Assembly: GCF_020217185.1 (NCBI RefSeq)
Contig: NZ_JAIWNX010000240.1
Coordinates: 1-10,248 of the forward strand
Reading direction: 5' to 3'
DNA length: 10,248 nt
Origin: Asticcacaulis sp.
GTDB taxonomy: Bacteria > Pseudomonadota > Alphaproteobacteria > Caulobacterales > Caulobacteraceae
Positions 1 through 7,520 of the stretch are shown in pieces. Numbering within the stretch: the stretch's first letter is position 1; each line of letters opens with the position of its first letter. The notes beneath the pieces are model-generated. The model saw only the letters and a program-made list of their open reading frames with translations. It searched no databases and was not told the DNA's origin. A program made the position numbers and the translations under genes.

Positions 1-1234
1 AGTGGACGCTGTCTCCTTTCAGGAACAGGCGTTGCCGCTGTCCCACGCCGAAGCGGTGCTGTTCGTCGATAACGCAGAATTGCAGGCTTTTGAACGCCAC
101 GCCTTCCTGAAACACGGCATGGGTGCCAAAGATCATTGTGGTGTCGCCCGACGCTACGGCGGCGCGTTTGGCTTCGCGCTCCTTACCCTTGTCGCGTCCG
201 GTCATCAGCACGGCAGAAATGCCCATATCGCTCAGGATAGGCAGGGATTTTTCGTAATGCTGGCGCGCCAGAATCTCGGTCGGGGCCATCATGACGCTCT
301 GATGCCCGGCTTCGGCAACGTCGATCATGGCCATCAGGGCCACCAGAGTCTTTCCCGACCCGACATCACCCTGAATGAGGCGGTTCATGCGTTCGCCGGA
401 GCGCAGGTCACCGCGAATATCGTTCAGGGCACGTGTCTGCGCCCGCGTGAGGGCGAAGGGCAGGGTGGACAACGCCTTATCGGCCCACAGGTGACGGTCG
501 ATGATCAGGGCTGGGGTGGCCTGACGGTGCTGCTTACGCGCCTTCATGGCCAGTTGATGGGCCAACGCCTCATCATAGGCCAGCCGCTTGCGCGCCGGGG
601 CATCAGGCAGCAGGTCGGCTTCGCTCACGGGGGCGTGGGCAGCGCGCAACGCATCCGAAAAACCGGAAATTTTCAGTCGCCCCAGCGTCTCAATATCCAG
701 CCACTCTGGCAGGTCGGGCACCCTGTGCAGGGCTGCCTCGACGAAGCGCCGCATCAGCCGGGGCGAAACCGCCGCTGTCGCCGGATAGACGGTTTCAAAC
801 AGGGGGATGGTGTCCTGTTTGTCCAGAGGCACCACATAGTCCGGATGGTTCATCTGAAGCGACGAACCGAAACTTTCGACCCGGCCGCTGATCCAGCGGA
901 CTTCGCCGACGGGATGTTGCTGTTCGAAGCCCCGGATGGGATGAAAATAGGTCAGTTGCATCTGCCCGCTATCATCAAAAACGGTGATGCGCTGTGGTCC
1001 TTTACCGGCGCTTTTCTGATAGCTGCCGATGGTCACGCACAGGGTCTGAACCTGCCCCACGCGGGCCTCGGCGATGCGACTGACGGGCCGAAAAATCAAC
1101 TGGCTGGGCAGGGTAAACAGCAGGTCACGCACATAGGGCCCGACGTGACGGATCAGATGCGGCGCAATTTTCGGCCCGACCCCTTTCAGGCCGGTCAAAG
1201 ACGTGTAATAGGGGAACAAAATTTCCGGACGCAT
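1..1234 (-). CDS. recG: RecG branched-DNA helicase, N-terminal 411 residues (3' end outside window)
   Basis: ATP-dependent helicase that remodels stalled replication forks and Holliday junctions in the cytoplasm. Reading leftward from an ATG at 1234 the frame stays open to the window edge, giving about 411 of the roughly 690-700 residues usual for RecG. The protein starts MRPEILFPYYTSLTGLKGVG, a typical alphaproteobacterial RecG N-terminus. The wedge/OB-fold region covers roughly residues 50-160. The helicase core has Walker A GDVGSGKT at residues 289-296, motif Ia APTEILARQHY, and motif II DEQH at 390-393 followed by RFG. The C-terminal helicase lobe is cut off. A weak purine-rich ribosome site (GAAAGAG) precedes the ATG. 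The gene is divergent from sdhE-mfd with 65 bases between the two start codons. The product is certain from its motifs; the start is slightly less so. Confidence 0.95.
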   Translation of the reverse strand, partial: MRPEILFPYYTSLTGLKGVGPKIAPHLIRHVGPYVRDLLFTLPSQLIFRPVSRIAEARVGQVQTLCVTIGSYQKSAGKGPQRITVFDDSGQMQLTYFHPIRGFEQQHPVGEVRWISGRVESFGSSLQMNHPDYVVPLDKQDTIPLFETVYPATAAVSPRLMRRFVEAALHRVPDLPEWLDIETLGRLKISGFSDALRAAHAPVSEADLLPDAPARKRLAYDEALAHQLAMKARKQHRQATPALIIDRHLWADKALSTLPFALTRAQTRALNDIRGDLRSGERMNRLIQGDVGSGKTLVALMAMIDVAEAGHQSVMMAPTEILARQHYEKSLPILSDMGISAVLMTGRDKGKEREAKRAAVASGDTTMIFGTHAVFQEGVAFKSLQFCVIDEQHRFGVGQRQRLFLKGDSVH

Positions 1235-1237
1235 AGG

Positions 1238-1267
1238 CTCTTTCAAGCACCAAACCGTATGAAAGAG
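1238..1267. promoter_or_regulatory. Inverted repeat in the divergent recG/sdhE promoter region
   Basis: CTCTTTCA at 1238-1245 and its exact reverse complement TGAAAGAG at 1260-1267 flank 14 bases, so the half-site centres are 22 bp apart. The element sits between two divergent start codons (recG at 1234, sdhE at 1300). Each half also supplies purine-rich sequence upstream of one of the genes, so part of the symmetry could come from ribosome-binding sequence. It could be an operator for a dimeric regulator or a coincidence; no known regulator motif was recognised. It does not match the alphaproteobacterial LexA box GTTC-N7-GTTC. Confidence 0.35.
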
Positions 1268-1299
1268 AAGGGCGATTGCGCTCCATAGACGGGAAAACC

Positions 1300-1593
1300 A
1301 TGACCGACACCGCTGACGATCTCCATCAGGCCCGCCTGCGCAAACTGTGGTTCCGCGCCTCGCGACGCGGCTTCAAGGAGGCGGACATCATTCTGGGGCA
1401 TTTCGCCGAAGAATATCTGCCGACCATGACCGCCGAACAGCTCGATATTTTCGAAGCCCTGCTCGAAGCGCCGGATCAGGATCTCTATGGCTGGATCATC
1501 GAACGCGACCCCGTGCCCCCGGAGCATGATTCCGAAATCATGAACCAGCTCAATCAGTATTATAAGATAGCTTACACAAAGCTTCAGCAATAG
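1300..1593 (+). CDS. sdhE: FAD assembly factor SdhE (DUF339/YgfY family)
   Basis: Small cytoplasmic chaperone that promotes covalent attachment of FAD to the succinate dehydrogenase flavoprotein subunit SdhA. The 97-residue product has the family hallmark RGxxE (R23 G24 F25 K26 E27) in the context FRASRRGFKEAD. Acidic helices follow (GHFAEEYLPTMTAEQLDIFE), then DLYGWIIERDPVPPE, the family's typical C-terminal segment. Length fits the family (about 85-100 residues). The ATG at 1300 is preferred over an in-frame TTG at 1276 because SdhE proteins begin shortly before the LRKLWFRA helix, although the ribosome site before 1300 is poor (GGGAAAACC). It is followed with no gap by mfd (TAG then ATG), so the two are probably co-transcribed and translationally coupled. 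Confidence 0.9.
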   Translation: MTDTADDLHQARLRKLWFRASRRGFKEADIILGHFAEEYLPTMTAEQLDIFEALLEAPDQDLYGWIIERDPVPPEHDSEIMNQLNQYYKIAYTKLQQ

Positions 1594-4500
1594 ATGTCCG
1601 ATATTTCCCGCATTACTGCCGCCGCCACCCGCCTGTCCCTGACCGGGTGTCCGCCGGGTTACGACAGTCTGGTGGCGTCGGACCTGACGCGCGCCGAAGG
1701 GCTTGCGCTGTTTGTGGCGCGCGATCACGGTCGTATGAACGCCATCGCCGAAGAACTGGCCTTCTATGCGCCGGAACTGGATGTGATTCGCTTTCCGGCA
1801 TGGGACTGCCTGCCCTATGACCGGGTGAGCCCGACGACCGGCCTGATTGCCCAGCGCATGAGCGGCCTGACGCGGCTTCAGGCGCTGAACGGGAAACCGG
1901 CCAAGCCTGTGCTGATCCTCACCACCTCGGCCGCCTTGTCGCAGAAGGTGCCGCCGCGCGACGCCATGCGCGGCAGCCTGTTGTCGCTCAAACCCGGTCA
2001 GAGCATCGAAACGCGCGAGCTTGAGGCCTATTTTTCGCGCAACGGCTATAACCGCGTCTCGACCGTTTCCGAACGCGGCGAATTCGCCGTGCGCGGCGGC
2101 ATTATCGACGTCTTTTCGCCCAGTCAGGACGAGCCGGTGCGGCTCGATTTCTTCGGCGATCAGCTCGAATCCATCCGCACCTTCGATCCGGAAACCCAAC
2201 GCTCGCTGAAACAGATTGCGGCGATTGACTTCATGGCGGTGAGCGAAATCCTGCTGGATGAACAAAGCATCAGCCGTTTCCGTCAGGGCTATCTGGAAAA
2301 CTTTGGCGCGCCCGGCGATGACCCGATCTATGCGGCGGTGTCTTCCGGTATCCGTCGGCAAGGCGTCGAAACCCTGCTGCCGCTGTTTTATGAGCGCCTC
2401 GACAGCGTGTTCGATTACCTGCCGCCGCAGACCCTGATCCTTCTGGACGGTCTGGCCGAACAGGCCTTTGGCGAATGGCGTGACTCTGTGCTCGATGCCT
2501 ATGAGTCGCGCAAAGGGTCCGGCGATGCCCGCGTCATGGCCAAGGGCGCCGTCAAGCTGGACAGCGGCTATCGCGCCCTGCCACCCGGTCGCCTCTATCT
2601 CGACGATAGTGAATGGCAGAGCGGTCTGCAAAAGGGCCGCGTGCGTCAGTTCGAGACCTTTCAGCGCGATGAGGCTTCGGCCATTGATCTGGGGGCGCGG
2701 CCGGGGCGCAGTTTTGCACCGGAACGCCATCAGGACAGCGTCAACCTGTTTACCGCCGTGGCCGACCACGCCAAGGCCCTGTCGAAGGCCGGGAAGCGGG
2801 TGCTGTTCGCCTCGTGGACCGAAGGCTCGTCTGATCGTCTGGGAGCCATGCTCTCCGATCATGGGCTCGATAAGACGCGGCTGGCCAAGGACTATGCCGA
2901 CGCGCTGAGCTTCGGGGTCGCCGGCACCAAGGCCAAGCCGATCCAGCGCGCCGTTCTGCCGCTTGATCAGGGGTTTGAGACCGAGACCCTGGCGGTTATT
3001 TCGGAAACCGATATCTTAGGTGATAGATTAGCCCGCCCGCGTAAACGTCGGCGTGCCAATAATTTTCTGGCCGAAGCCTCATCCCTGTCTCAGGGCGATC
3101 TGGTGGTGCATATCGAGCACGGCATCGGGCGCTATGAGGGCCTGAAAACGCTGAGCGTCAACGACGCCCCGCACGCTTGCCTCGAACTGCAATACGCCGC
3201 CGAGGCCAAGCTGTACCTGCCGGTCGAAAATATCGACCTGCTGACGCGCTATGGGGCGGATTCCGACACGGCGCAACTGGACCGTCTGGGCTCGGCAAGC
3301 TGGCAGGCGCGCAAAGCGAAGGCCAAGGAAAAGCTGCGTGAGATGGCCGATGGCCTGATCCAGCTCGCGGCGGCGCGTGCGCTCAAGGTGGGTCAGCAGA
3401 TCGACCCGCCGTCCGGGCTTTACGACGAATTCTGTGCGCAATTCCCCTACGAAGAAACCGAAGACCAGCTCAACGCCATCCACGATGTGCTCGACGACCT
3501 GTCGAAGGGACATCCGATGGATCGTCTCATCTGCGGCGATGTCGGCTTTGGCAAGACCGAGGTGGCCTTGCGCGCGGCCTTTGTGGTGGCCATGTCGGGT
3601 CAGCAGGTGGCCATTATCTGCCCGACGACGCTTCTGGCGCGCCAGCATTTCAAGACCTTCAGCCAACGCTTTCAGGGCTGGCCGATCCGCGTGCGCCATC
3701 TGTCACGCATGGTAACGCGCAAGGAGGCGGACGAGACGCGCGACGGCCTGAAAAACGGCGAAGTCGAGGTGGTGATCGGCACGCACGCCCTGCTGTCCGA
3801 GCAGGTCGGATTCAAGGATCTGGGTCTTGTTATCGTCGATGAGGAGCAGCATTTCGGCGTCAAGCACAAGGAAAAGCTCAAGGCTTTCCGTGCCGATGTG
3901 CATATGCTGACCCTGTCGGCGACGCCGATCCCGCGCACCTTGCAAATGGCACTTTCCGGAATTCGGGAAATGTCCATCATCGCCACGCCGCCGGTGGACC
4001 GTCTTGCGGTACGCACCTACGTCCTGCCGTTCGACGCCGTCAGCATACGCGAGGCCTTGCTGCGCGAGAAATATCGCGGTGGACAGGCCTATTATGTGGT
4101 GCCGCGCCTGAAAGACCTGCCAGACCTCGAACGCTTCCTGCGTGAGCAGGTGCCGGAGGTGAAGTTTATTGTCGGCCACGGTCAGATGACCCCGACCCAG
4201 CTCGAAGAAGTCATGACCGCCTTCTATGACGGTCAGTACGACGTGCTGCTGGCGACCACCATTGTTGAGTCCGGACTGGATGTGCCGACCGCCAATACGC
4301 TGATCGTCCACCGCGCCGACATGTTTGGTCTGGCGCAGCTTTATCAGATCCGCGGGCGCGTCGGGCGCTCCAAGACGCGCGCCTTTGCCTATCTGACGAC
4401 GCAGCCGCACCAGATTTTAAGTGAAGCCTCAGAAAAGCGTCTGAAGGTCTTGCAATCTCTGGATAATCTGGGAGCTGGGTTCCAGCTTGCCAGCCATGAT

Positions 4501-5100
4501 CTGGATATCCGTGGCGGCGGCAATCTGCTGGGCAATGAGCAGTCTGGCCATATCCGTGAAATCGGCGTCGAGCTGTATCAGCAGATGCTGGAAGACGCTG
4601 TGAATGAACTGCGCAGCCGTGCCGATGAACCGGCCACGGATCACCGGGGCTGGTCGCCGCAGATCAATGCCGGCGCCGCCGTCATGATCCCGGAAGACTA
4701 TATTCCGGACCTCAATATCCGCCTGTCCCTGTACCGCCGCGTGTCAGAGGCCGAAAAGCGCGAGGATCGCGAAGCGCTGGCTGCCGAACTGATCGACCGC
4801 TTCGGACCGATTCCGGAAGAAGCAGAGCAACTGCTGAAGGTGGTCGGCATCAAGGGCCTGTGCCGTGAAGCCAATGTCGCCAAGATTGACGTTGGGCCGA
4901 AGGGCGCGGTCATTAGCTTCCGCCATGATCAGTTCAGCAATCCTGTGGGGCTGATCGGCCTCATTCAGGCGCATCCGCAGGATTGGAAGCTGCGTCCGGA
5001 TCAGAAGCTGCTCGTGCGGGGCGAATGGCCGGACGCAGCCGGGCGTCTGGCCGCTGCAGAAAAGATCATGACGCGGCTGGCGGCCATAGCCGCAAGCTAA
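1594..5100 (+). CDS. mfd: Transcription-repair coupling factor Mfd
   Basis: ATP-driven translocase that removes RNA polymerase stalled at DNA lesions and recruits UvrA for nucleotide excision repair. At 1168 residues it is full length (E. coli Mfd is 1148). Domains in order: a UvrB-like N-terminal region (about 1-350); the RNA-polymerase-interacting CarD/TRCF domain (about 495-590), starting near GDLVVHIEHGIGRYEGL at residue 501; helicase lobe 1 with Walker A GDVGFGKT (648-655), TTLLARQH, and motif II DEEQH (749-753) followed by FGV; LSATPIPRTLQMAL; lobe 2 with the translocation segment VESGLDVPTANT and motif VI QIRGRVGRS; and the C-terminal regulatory domain with IPEDYIPDLNIRLSLYRR. There is no convincing ribosome site before the ATG, which follows sdhE's stop directly, suggesting translational coupling. 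The stop overlaps the stop of the opposing PopA-like gene. Confidence 0.97.
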   Translation: MSDISRITAAATRLSLTGCPPGYDSLVASDLTRAEGLALFVARDHGRMNAIAEELAFYAPELDVIRFPAWDCLPYDRVSPTTGLIAQRMSGLTRLQALNGKPAKPVLILTTSAALSQKVPPRDAMRGSLLSLKPGQSIETRELEAYFSRNGYNRVSTVSERGEFAVRGGIIDVFSPSQDEPVRLDFFGDQLESIRTFDPETQRSLKQIAAIDFMAVSEILLDEQSISRFRQGYLENFGAPGDDPIYAAVSSGIRRQGVETLLPLFYERLDSVFDYLPPQTLILLDGLAEQAFGEWRDSVLDAYESRKGSGDARVMAKGAVKLDSGYRALPPGRLYLDDSEWQSGLQKGRVRQFETFQRDEASAIDLGARPGRSFAPERHQDSVNLFTAVADHAKALSKAGKRVLFASWTEGSSDRLGAMLSDHGLDKTRLAKDYADALSFGVAGTKAKPIQRAVLPLDQGFETETLAVISETDILGDRLARPRKRRRANNFLAEASSLSQGDLVVHIEHGIGRYEGLKTLSVNDAPHACLELQYAAEAKLYLPVENIDLLTRYGADSDTAQLDRLGSASWQARKAKAKEKLREMADGLIQLAAARALKVGQQIDPPSGLYDEFCAQFPYEETEDQLNAIHDVLDDLSKGHPMDRLICGDVGFGKTEVALRAAFVVAMSGQQVAIICPTTLLARQHFKTFSQRFQGWPIRVRHLSRMVTRKEADETRDGLKNGEVEVVIGTHALLSEQVGFKDLGLVIVDEEQHFGVKHKEKLKAFRADVHMLTLSATPIPRTLQMALSGIREMSIIATPPVDRLAVRTYVLPFDAVSIREALLREKYRGGQAYYVVPRLKDLPDLERFLREQVPEVKFIVGHGQMTPTQLEEVMTAFYDGQYDVLLATTIVESGLDVPTANTLIVHRADMFGLAQLYQIRGRVGRSKTRAFAYLTTQPHQILSEASEKRLKVLQSLDNLGAGFQLASHDLDIRGGGNLLGNEQSGHIREIGVELYQQMLEDAVNELRSRADEPATDHRGWSPQINAGAAVMIPEDYIPDLNIRLSLYRRVSEAEKREDREALAAELIDRFGPIPEEAEQLLKVVGIKGLCREANVAKIDVGPKGAVISFRHDQFSNPVGLIGLIQAHPQDWKLRPDQKLLVRGEWPDAAGRLAAAEKIMTRLAAIAAS

Positions 5101-6431
5101 ATCGCCTGATCCATATCCCCGGAAGACGGGCGAATCTGTTGAGCGGCGCGCGTCAGGGCTTCGGCCACGGGTTCGCCGTCGATCAGTTCCGCTACGCCGA
5201 CATCGAATTCGACCACAAAGGGCGAGCGGCCGTTACCGGATTCAAACGCCGTGCAGCTTATGACGGCTCCGATCCGCTCCCCGACCAGGCGCGCGGCGGC
5301 TTCGGGCGTGGCGGGCAGGGCGAGAGCAAACACCTCTTCCGACAAACGGCCCGCCGTGTCTTCGGCGCGCACCAGCCGCGAGATCATCGACCCGATCTGA
5401 GGCATGGCGCGCTCAAGCGATTTGCGCATTCGGGCCTGTGCAATTTCCGGATTTTCGGAAATTTTAAGCACGCAGACGCTCAAAGGCCGGTTGCGTTGGC
5501 TGGACGCCTTGGCCAGACGCGCCAGATGGGCGGCAAACAGGTCGCGGGTAAACAGCCCCGTACCTTTGTCCATGTATGGGCTGTGGTTGACGGCCTCCAG
5601 CGCCTGCCGCGTATTGCTCTGGCGACGATAGGCGCGGGCCAGACGCAGCACCCGGTCGGCGATTTCGGCTTCGTTGGCGCCCGGCGCGGAGACGTCGTTG
5701 ACGCCACGCAGGAAGGCGTCGCCCAGATCGAGATCGACGGATTTCTGCAAACGCAGGAATACCGGCGTGTGGTAGAGCCGGGTATTACGCCGCATACCCG
5801 ATGCGATCGACAGGGCCTCAGCGACGGACTCACGCCCCCACAGAACGACGGCGTCGAACGTCTTATCATGAAGATAATCAAAGGCTGAGTAGCTGGTGAA
5901 GGCGGCATAGAGGTCCACACCCCGCGCGCGCAGAGTATGGCTGAGGGCCAGAAAATCCGGGTCTGCCGGCCCTACCGAAAGTATGGCCAGCGGCTTGTCA
6001 TCGTCGCGCGACGGTATGTCCAACCCCAGCGCGTTCAGGGTGTCGCGCCGCAGTTCGTATTCCTCTTCGGCGACATTGGCGCGCACCATATGCTCAAGGC
6101 CAAGGAGGATTTGCTGCGGGTGGGCGTCGCGGTCATAGACCATGTCCCAGCCTTCGGGGATGTCGTATTGACCATTGTGGGTTACCTGCACAATGGGCAG
6201 GCGGCGCGGCGCGCAGGCTTCGCGCAACTGGGTCACCAGCTTTGCCGAACACTCCGGATGGGCCGCATCGACCAGAACCGCCTCGATCTGAAGATCCCCG
6301 ATACAGGCCAGTGCCGCGTCGGGGCGATAGGCCGTAATGGTGCGCCAGCCCAGCCGGTCAAGCTCAGCCCCCAGCCGCTCAGGCCATTGCTGATCCTTCG
6401 CCAGCAGCAAGACGCGCGCCTGAATATTCAA
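5097..6431 (-). CDS. popA: PopA-like cell-cycle regulator: two receiver-like domains plus catalytically dead GGDEF domain with I-site
   Basis: 444 residues with the REC-REC-GGDEF architecture of PleD/PopA. REC1 (about 5-118) has Asp55 in EAVLVDAAHP at the phospho-acceptor position, but lacks the usual acidic pair near residue 10 (LLLAKD) and the conserved lysine. REC2 (about 146-270) lacks a clear acceptor. In the GGDEF domain (about 290-435) the signature is replaced by LSEEVF (363-368), so cyclase activity is not expected. The inhibitory-site motif RxxD (RAED, 355-358) is intact and correctly spaced, so c-di-GMP binding is likely. In Caulobacter, PopA uses such an I-site to reach the cell pole and direct CtrA degradation by ClpXP; the same role here is inference. 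The start is TTG at 6431, supported by AGGGAG at 6438-6443 with six bases between. Other degenerate PleD paralogues remain possible. Confidence 0.75.
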   Translation of the reverse strand: MNIQARVLLLAKDQQWPERLGAELDRLGWRTITAYRPDAALACIGDLQIEAVLVDAAHPECSAKLVTQLREACAPRRLPIVQVTHNGQYDIPEGWDMVYDRDAHPQQILLGLEHMVRANVAEEEYELRRDTLNALGLDIPSRDDDKPLAILSVGPADPDFLALSHTLRARGVDLYAAFTSYSAFDYLHDKTFDAVVLWGRESVAEALSIASGMRRNTRLYHTPVFLRLQKSVDLDLGDAFLRGVNDVSAPGANEAEIADRVLRLARAYRRQSNTRQALEAVNHSPYMDKGTGLFTRDLFAAHLARLAKASSQRNRPLSVCVLKISENPEIAQARMRKSLERAMPQIGSMISRLVRAEDTAGRLSEEVFALALPATPEAAARLVGERIGAVISCTAFESGNGRSPFVVEFDVGVAELIDGEPVAEALTRAAQQIRPSSGDMDQAI

Positions 6432-6437
6432 CTCAAA

Positions 6438-6443
6438 CTCCCT
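6438..6443 (-). promoter_or_regulatory. Ribosome binding site that fixes a TTG start for the PopA-like gene
   Basis: On the minus strand AGGGAG lies exactly six bases before TTG at 6431-6429. No ATG or GTG with comparable spacing is seen near it, and the protein begins its first receiver strand (ARVLLLAK) right after this start. A rare TTG start may limit translation of a regulator needed in low amounts; that last point is inference. Confidence 0.7.
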
Positions 6444-6543
6444 GAGATACAGGCCCTGACACGCAGGATATCCGGCCGCCAGACAAGCGGTAGAAAAGGC
6501 CTAAACGATTCGTCTCGCCAAAAGGTAAACGCGCCGGAAAGGT

Positions 6544-6777
6544 TTAGCCGCTGACGACAAAGCGCCTGTGGGCGTCTTCGGCGACGGAGGCGATCAGGCG
6601 AAATCCGTTCTGCTGGCAGAAGTGCGGCACGTCGATCTGGGCCATCGGATCGTCGGCCAGGAGCGTGATGACGGCGTCAGGATGCTCGGACAGGGCCTTA
6701 CGCAGGCGCAGGGTCGGTACCGGGCAGCGATGGCCACGGGCGTCGATCAGCAGGGCAGGCGGCTCGGTCGGGGTCAC
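6544..6777 (-). CDS. tusA: TusA-family sulfurtransferase
   Basis: 77-residue cytoplasmic sulfur-carrier protein of the TusA/SirA family. TusA proteins accept persulfide sulfur from a cysteine desulfurase and pass it on, for example to tRNA 2-thiouridylation or cofactor synthesis. The active-site motif CPVP (Cys18-Pro21) follows DARGHR and leads into the helix TLRLRKAL, as is usual. Later VPHFCQQNGFRLI and a C-terminal strand RRFVVSG complete the two-layer alpha/beta fold. The start is taken as GTG at 6777; the frame upstream offers no better start, and the preceding ribosome sequence is weak (GAGACCTCC). It lies 112 bases upstream of the PopA-like gene on the same strand and may share its transcript. 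It is divergent from the small exported protein. The exact sulfur acceptor cannot be told from the sequence. Confidence 0.88.
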   Translation of the reverse strand: MTPTEPPALLIDARGHRCPVPTLRLRKALSEHPDAVITLLADDPMAQIDVPHFCQQNGFRLIASVAEDAHRRFVVSG

Positions 6778-6866
6778 GGAGGTCTCAAAAATGCCTTTCC
6801 CATGCAGAAGGCTTGGTCAATGCCGCCGAATCCGCGCAAATGCAAGCGGGATAGAGGAGTCGCCCC

Positions 6867-7481
6867 ATGCGCTGGCTGATCGTTCTGTTGTCACTGATGG
6901 CCCTGACGCCGGTCGCCAACGCGCAGGTGTCCTCCGAGCCGGATTTCTTCGCCCGTGTCCGCATGGCCGGGTTTGAGACGCCGGTGGAGGTGCGCCGCAC
7001 AGGCGCAAAAATGCGGCTGGATATGCTGAGCGGCGGTGTGTCTCAGACCTATATTGCCGACCGCGACAAGGGGGTTTTGATCCATCTGACGTCGGCGGGC
7101 GGCAAACGCATCGCGCTGCTGTTCCCCTTGAACCGTGAAGCGGCCCTGCTGCCTCTGCCGCTTGATCTGGCGACGCTGGAAGCGCGGGCGACGGTGCGTC
7201 CGGTGGGCTCAAGCCTGATGGCCGGACAGCCGTGCCGCACGCTGGAATTCAGCGGCTATCTTAATCAGTCGGGGATGGCCTGTGCCAATAACGACGGCAT
7301 CCTGATGCAGATGACACAGAAGGGGCGCAATGCGCCGCTGTTTCAGGTGGTGGCCTATGCCAGGGGGGCTCAGGATGCCAAATGGTTCGTCATTCCGCCG
7401 GATTACCAGACGGCGGTTTTGCCGGGTTTGGGCGGCGCGACGGCACCGGCGGGCCCTGCGGTTAATCCCGTAAAACCATAA
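6867..7481 (+). CDS. Small exported protein of unknown function
   Basis: 204 residues, not assigned to a family with certainty. It has a clear Sec signal peptide: a positive start (MRW), a hydrophobic core LIVLLSLMALTPV, and a likely signal peptidase I cut after ANA (residues 17-19). The mature part is rich in beta-strand-like stretches (DFFARVRMAG, SQTYIADRDKGVLIHL, KRIALLFPLN), resembling LolA/DUF4412-type periplasmic proteins that wrap a lipid or act as scaffolds. Two cysteines, C123 (GQPCRTLEF) and C139 (GMACANNDG), could form a disulfide in the periplasm. The tail is rich in Pro, Ala and Gly. The ATG at 6867 has a strong ribosome site, GAGGAG at 6854-6859. A terminator follows immediately after the stop, so it is the last or only gene of its transcript. 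The function is unknown. Confidence 0.8.
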   Translation: MRWLIVLLSLMALTPVANAQVSSEPDFFARVRMAGFETPVEVRRTGAKMRLDMLSGGVSQTYIADRDKGVLIHLTSAGGKRIALLFPLNREAALLPLPLDLATLEARATVRPVGSSLMAGQPCRTLEFSGYLNQSGMACANNDGILMQMTQKGRNAPLFQVVAYARGAQDAKWFVIPPDYQTAVLPGLGGATAPAGPAVNPVKP

Positions 7482-7509
7482 AAAAGGCCGGGGGTTAACC
7501 CGGCCTTTT
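7482..7509. terminator. Bidirectional intrinsic terminator
   Basis: AAAAGGCCGGG (7482-7492) pairs perfectly with CCCGGCCTTTT (7499-7509) around a six-base loop. The stem has seven G/C pairs flanked by four A/U pairs, so on either strand the stem ends in a run of T. It lies just after the stop of the exported protein (7481) and just after the stop of the opposing mannanase (7521), so it can end both convergent transcripts. Confidence 0.9.
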
Positions 7510-7520
7510 CATAAAACACA

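Noticed and set aside
2..1288. Plus-strand open frame of 428 codons over recG
   Set aside because: The opposite strand encodes unmistakable RecG with helicase motifs; the plus frame is a high-GC shadow.
1276..1299. TTG start eight codons upstream for sdhE
   Set aside because: A purine-rich stretch does precede it, but the spacing is very short and the extra residues are not typical of SdhE; ATG at 1300 is the simpler choice, though not proven.
1243..2862. Minus-strand open frame of 539 codons over sdhE and mfd
   Set aside because: It covers two genes with clear family motifs on the plus strand, has a biased Arg/Gly/His composition and no recognisable domain.
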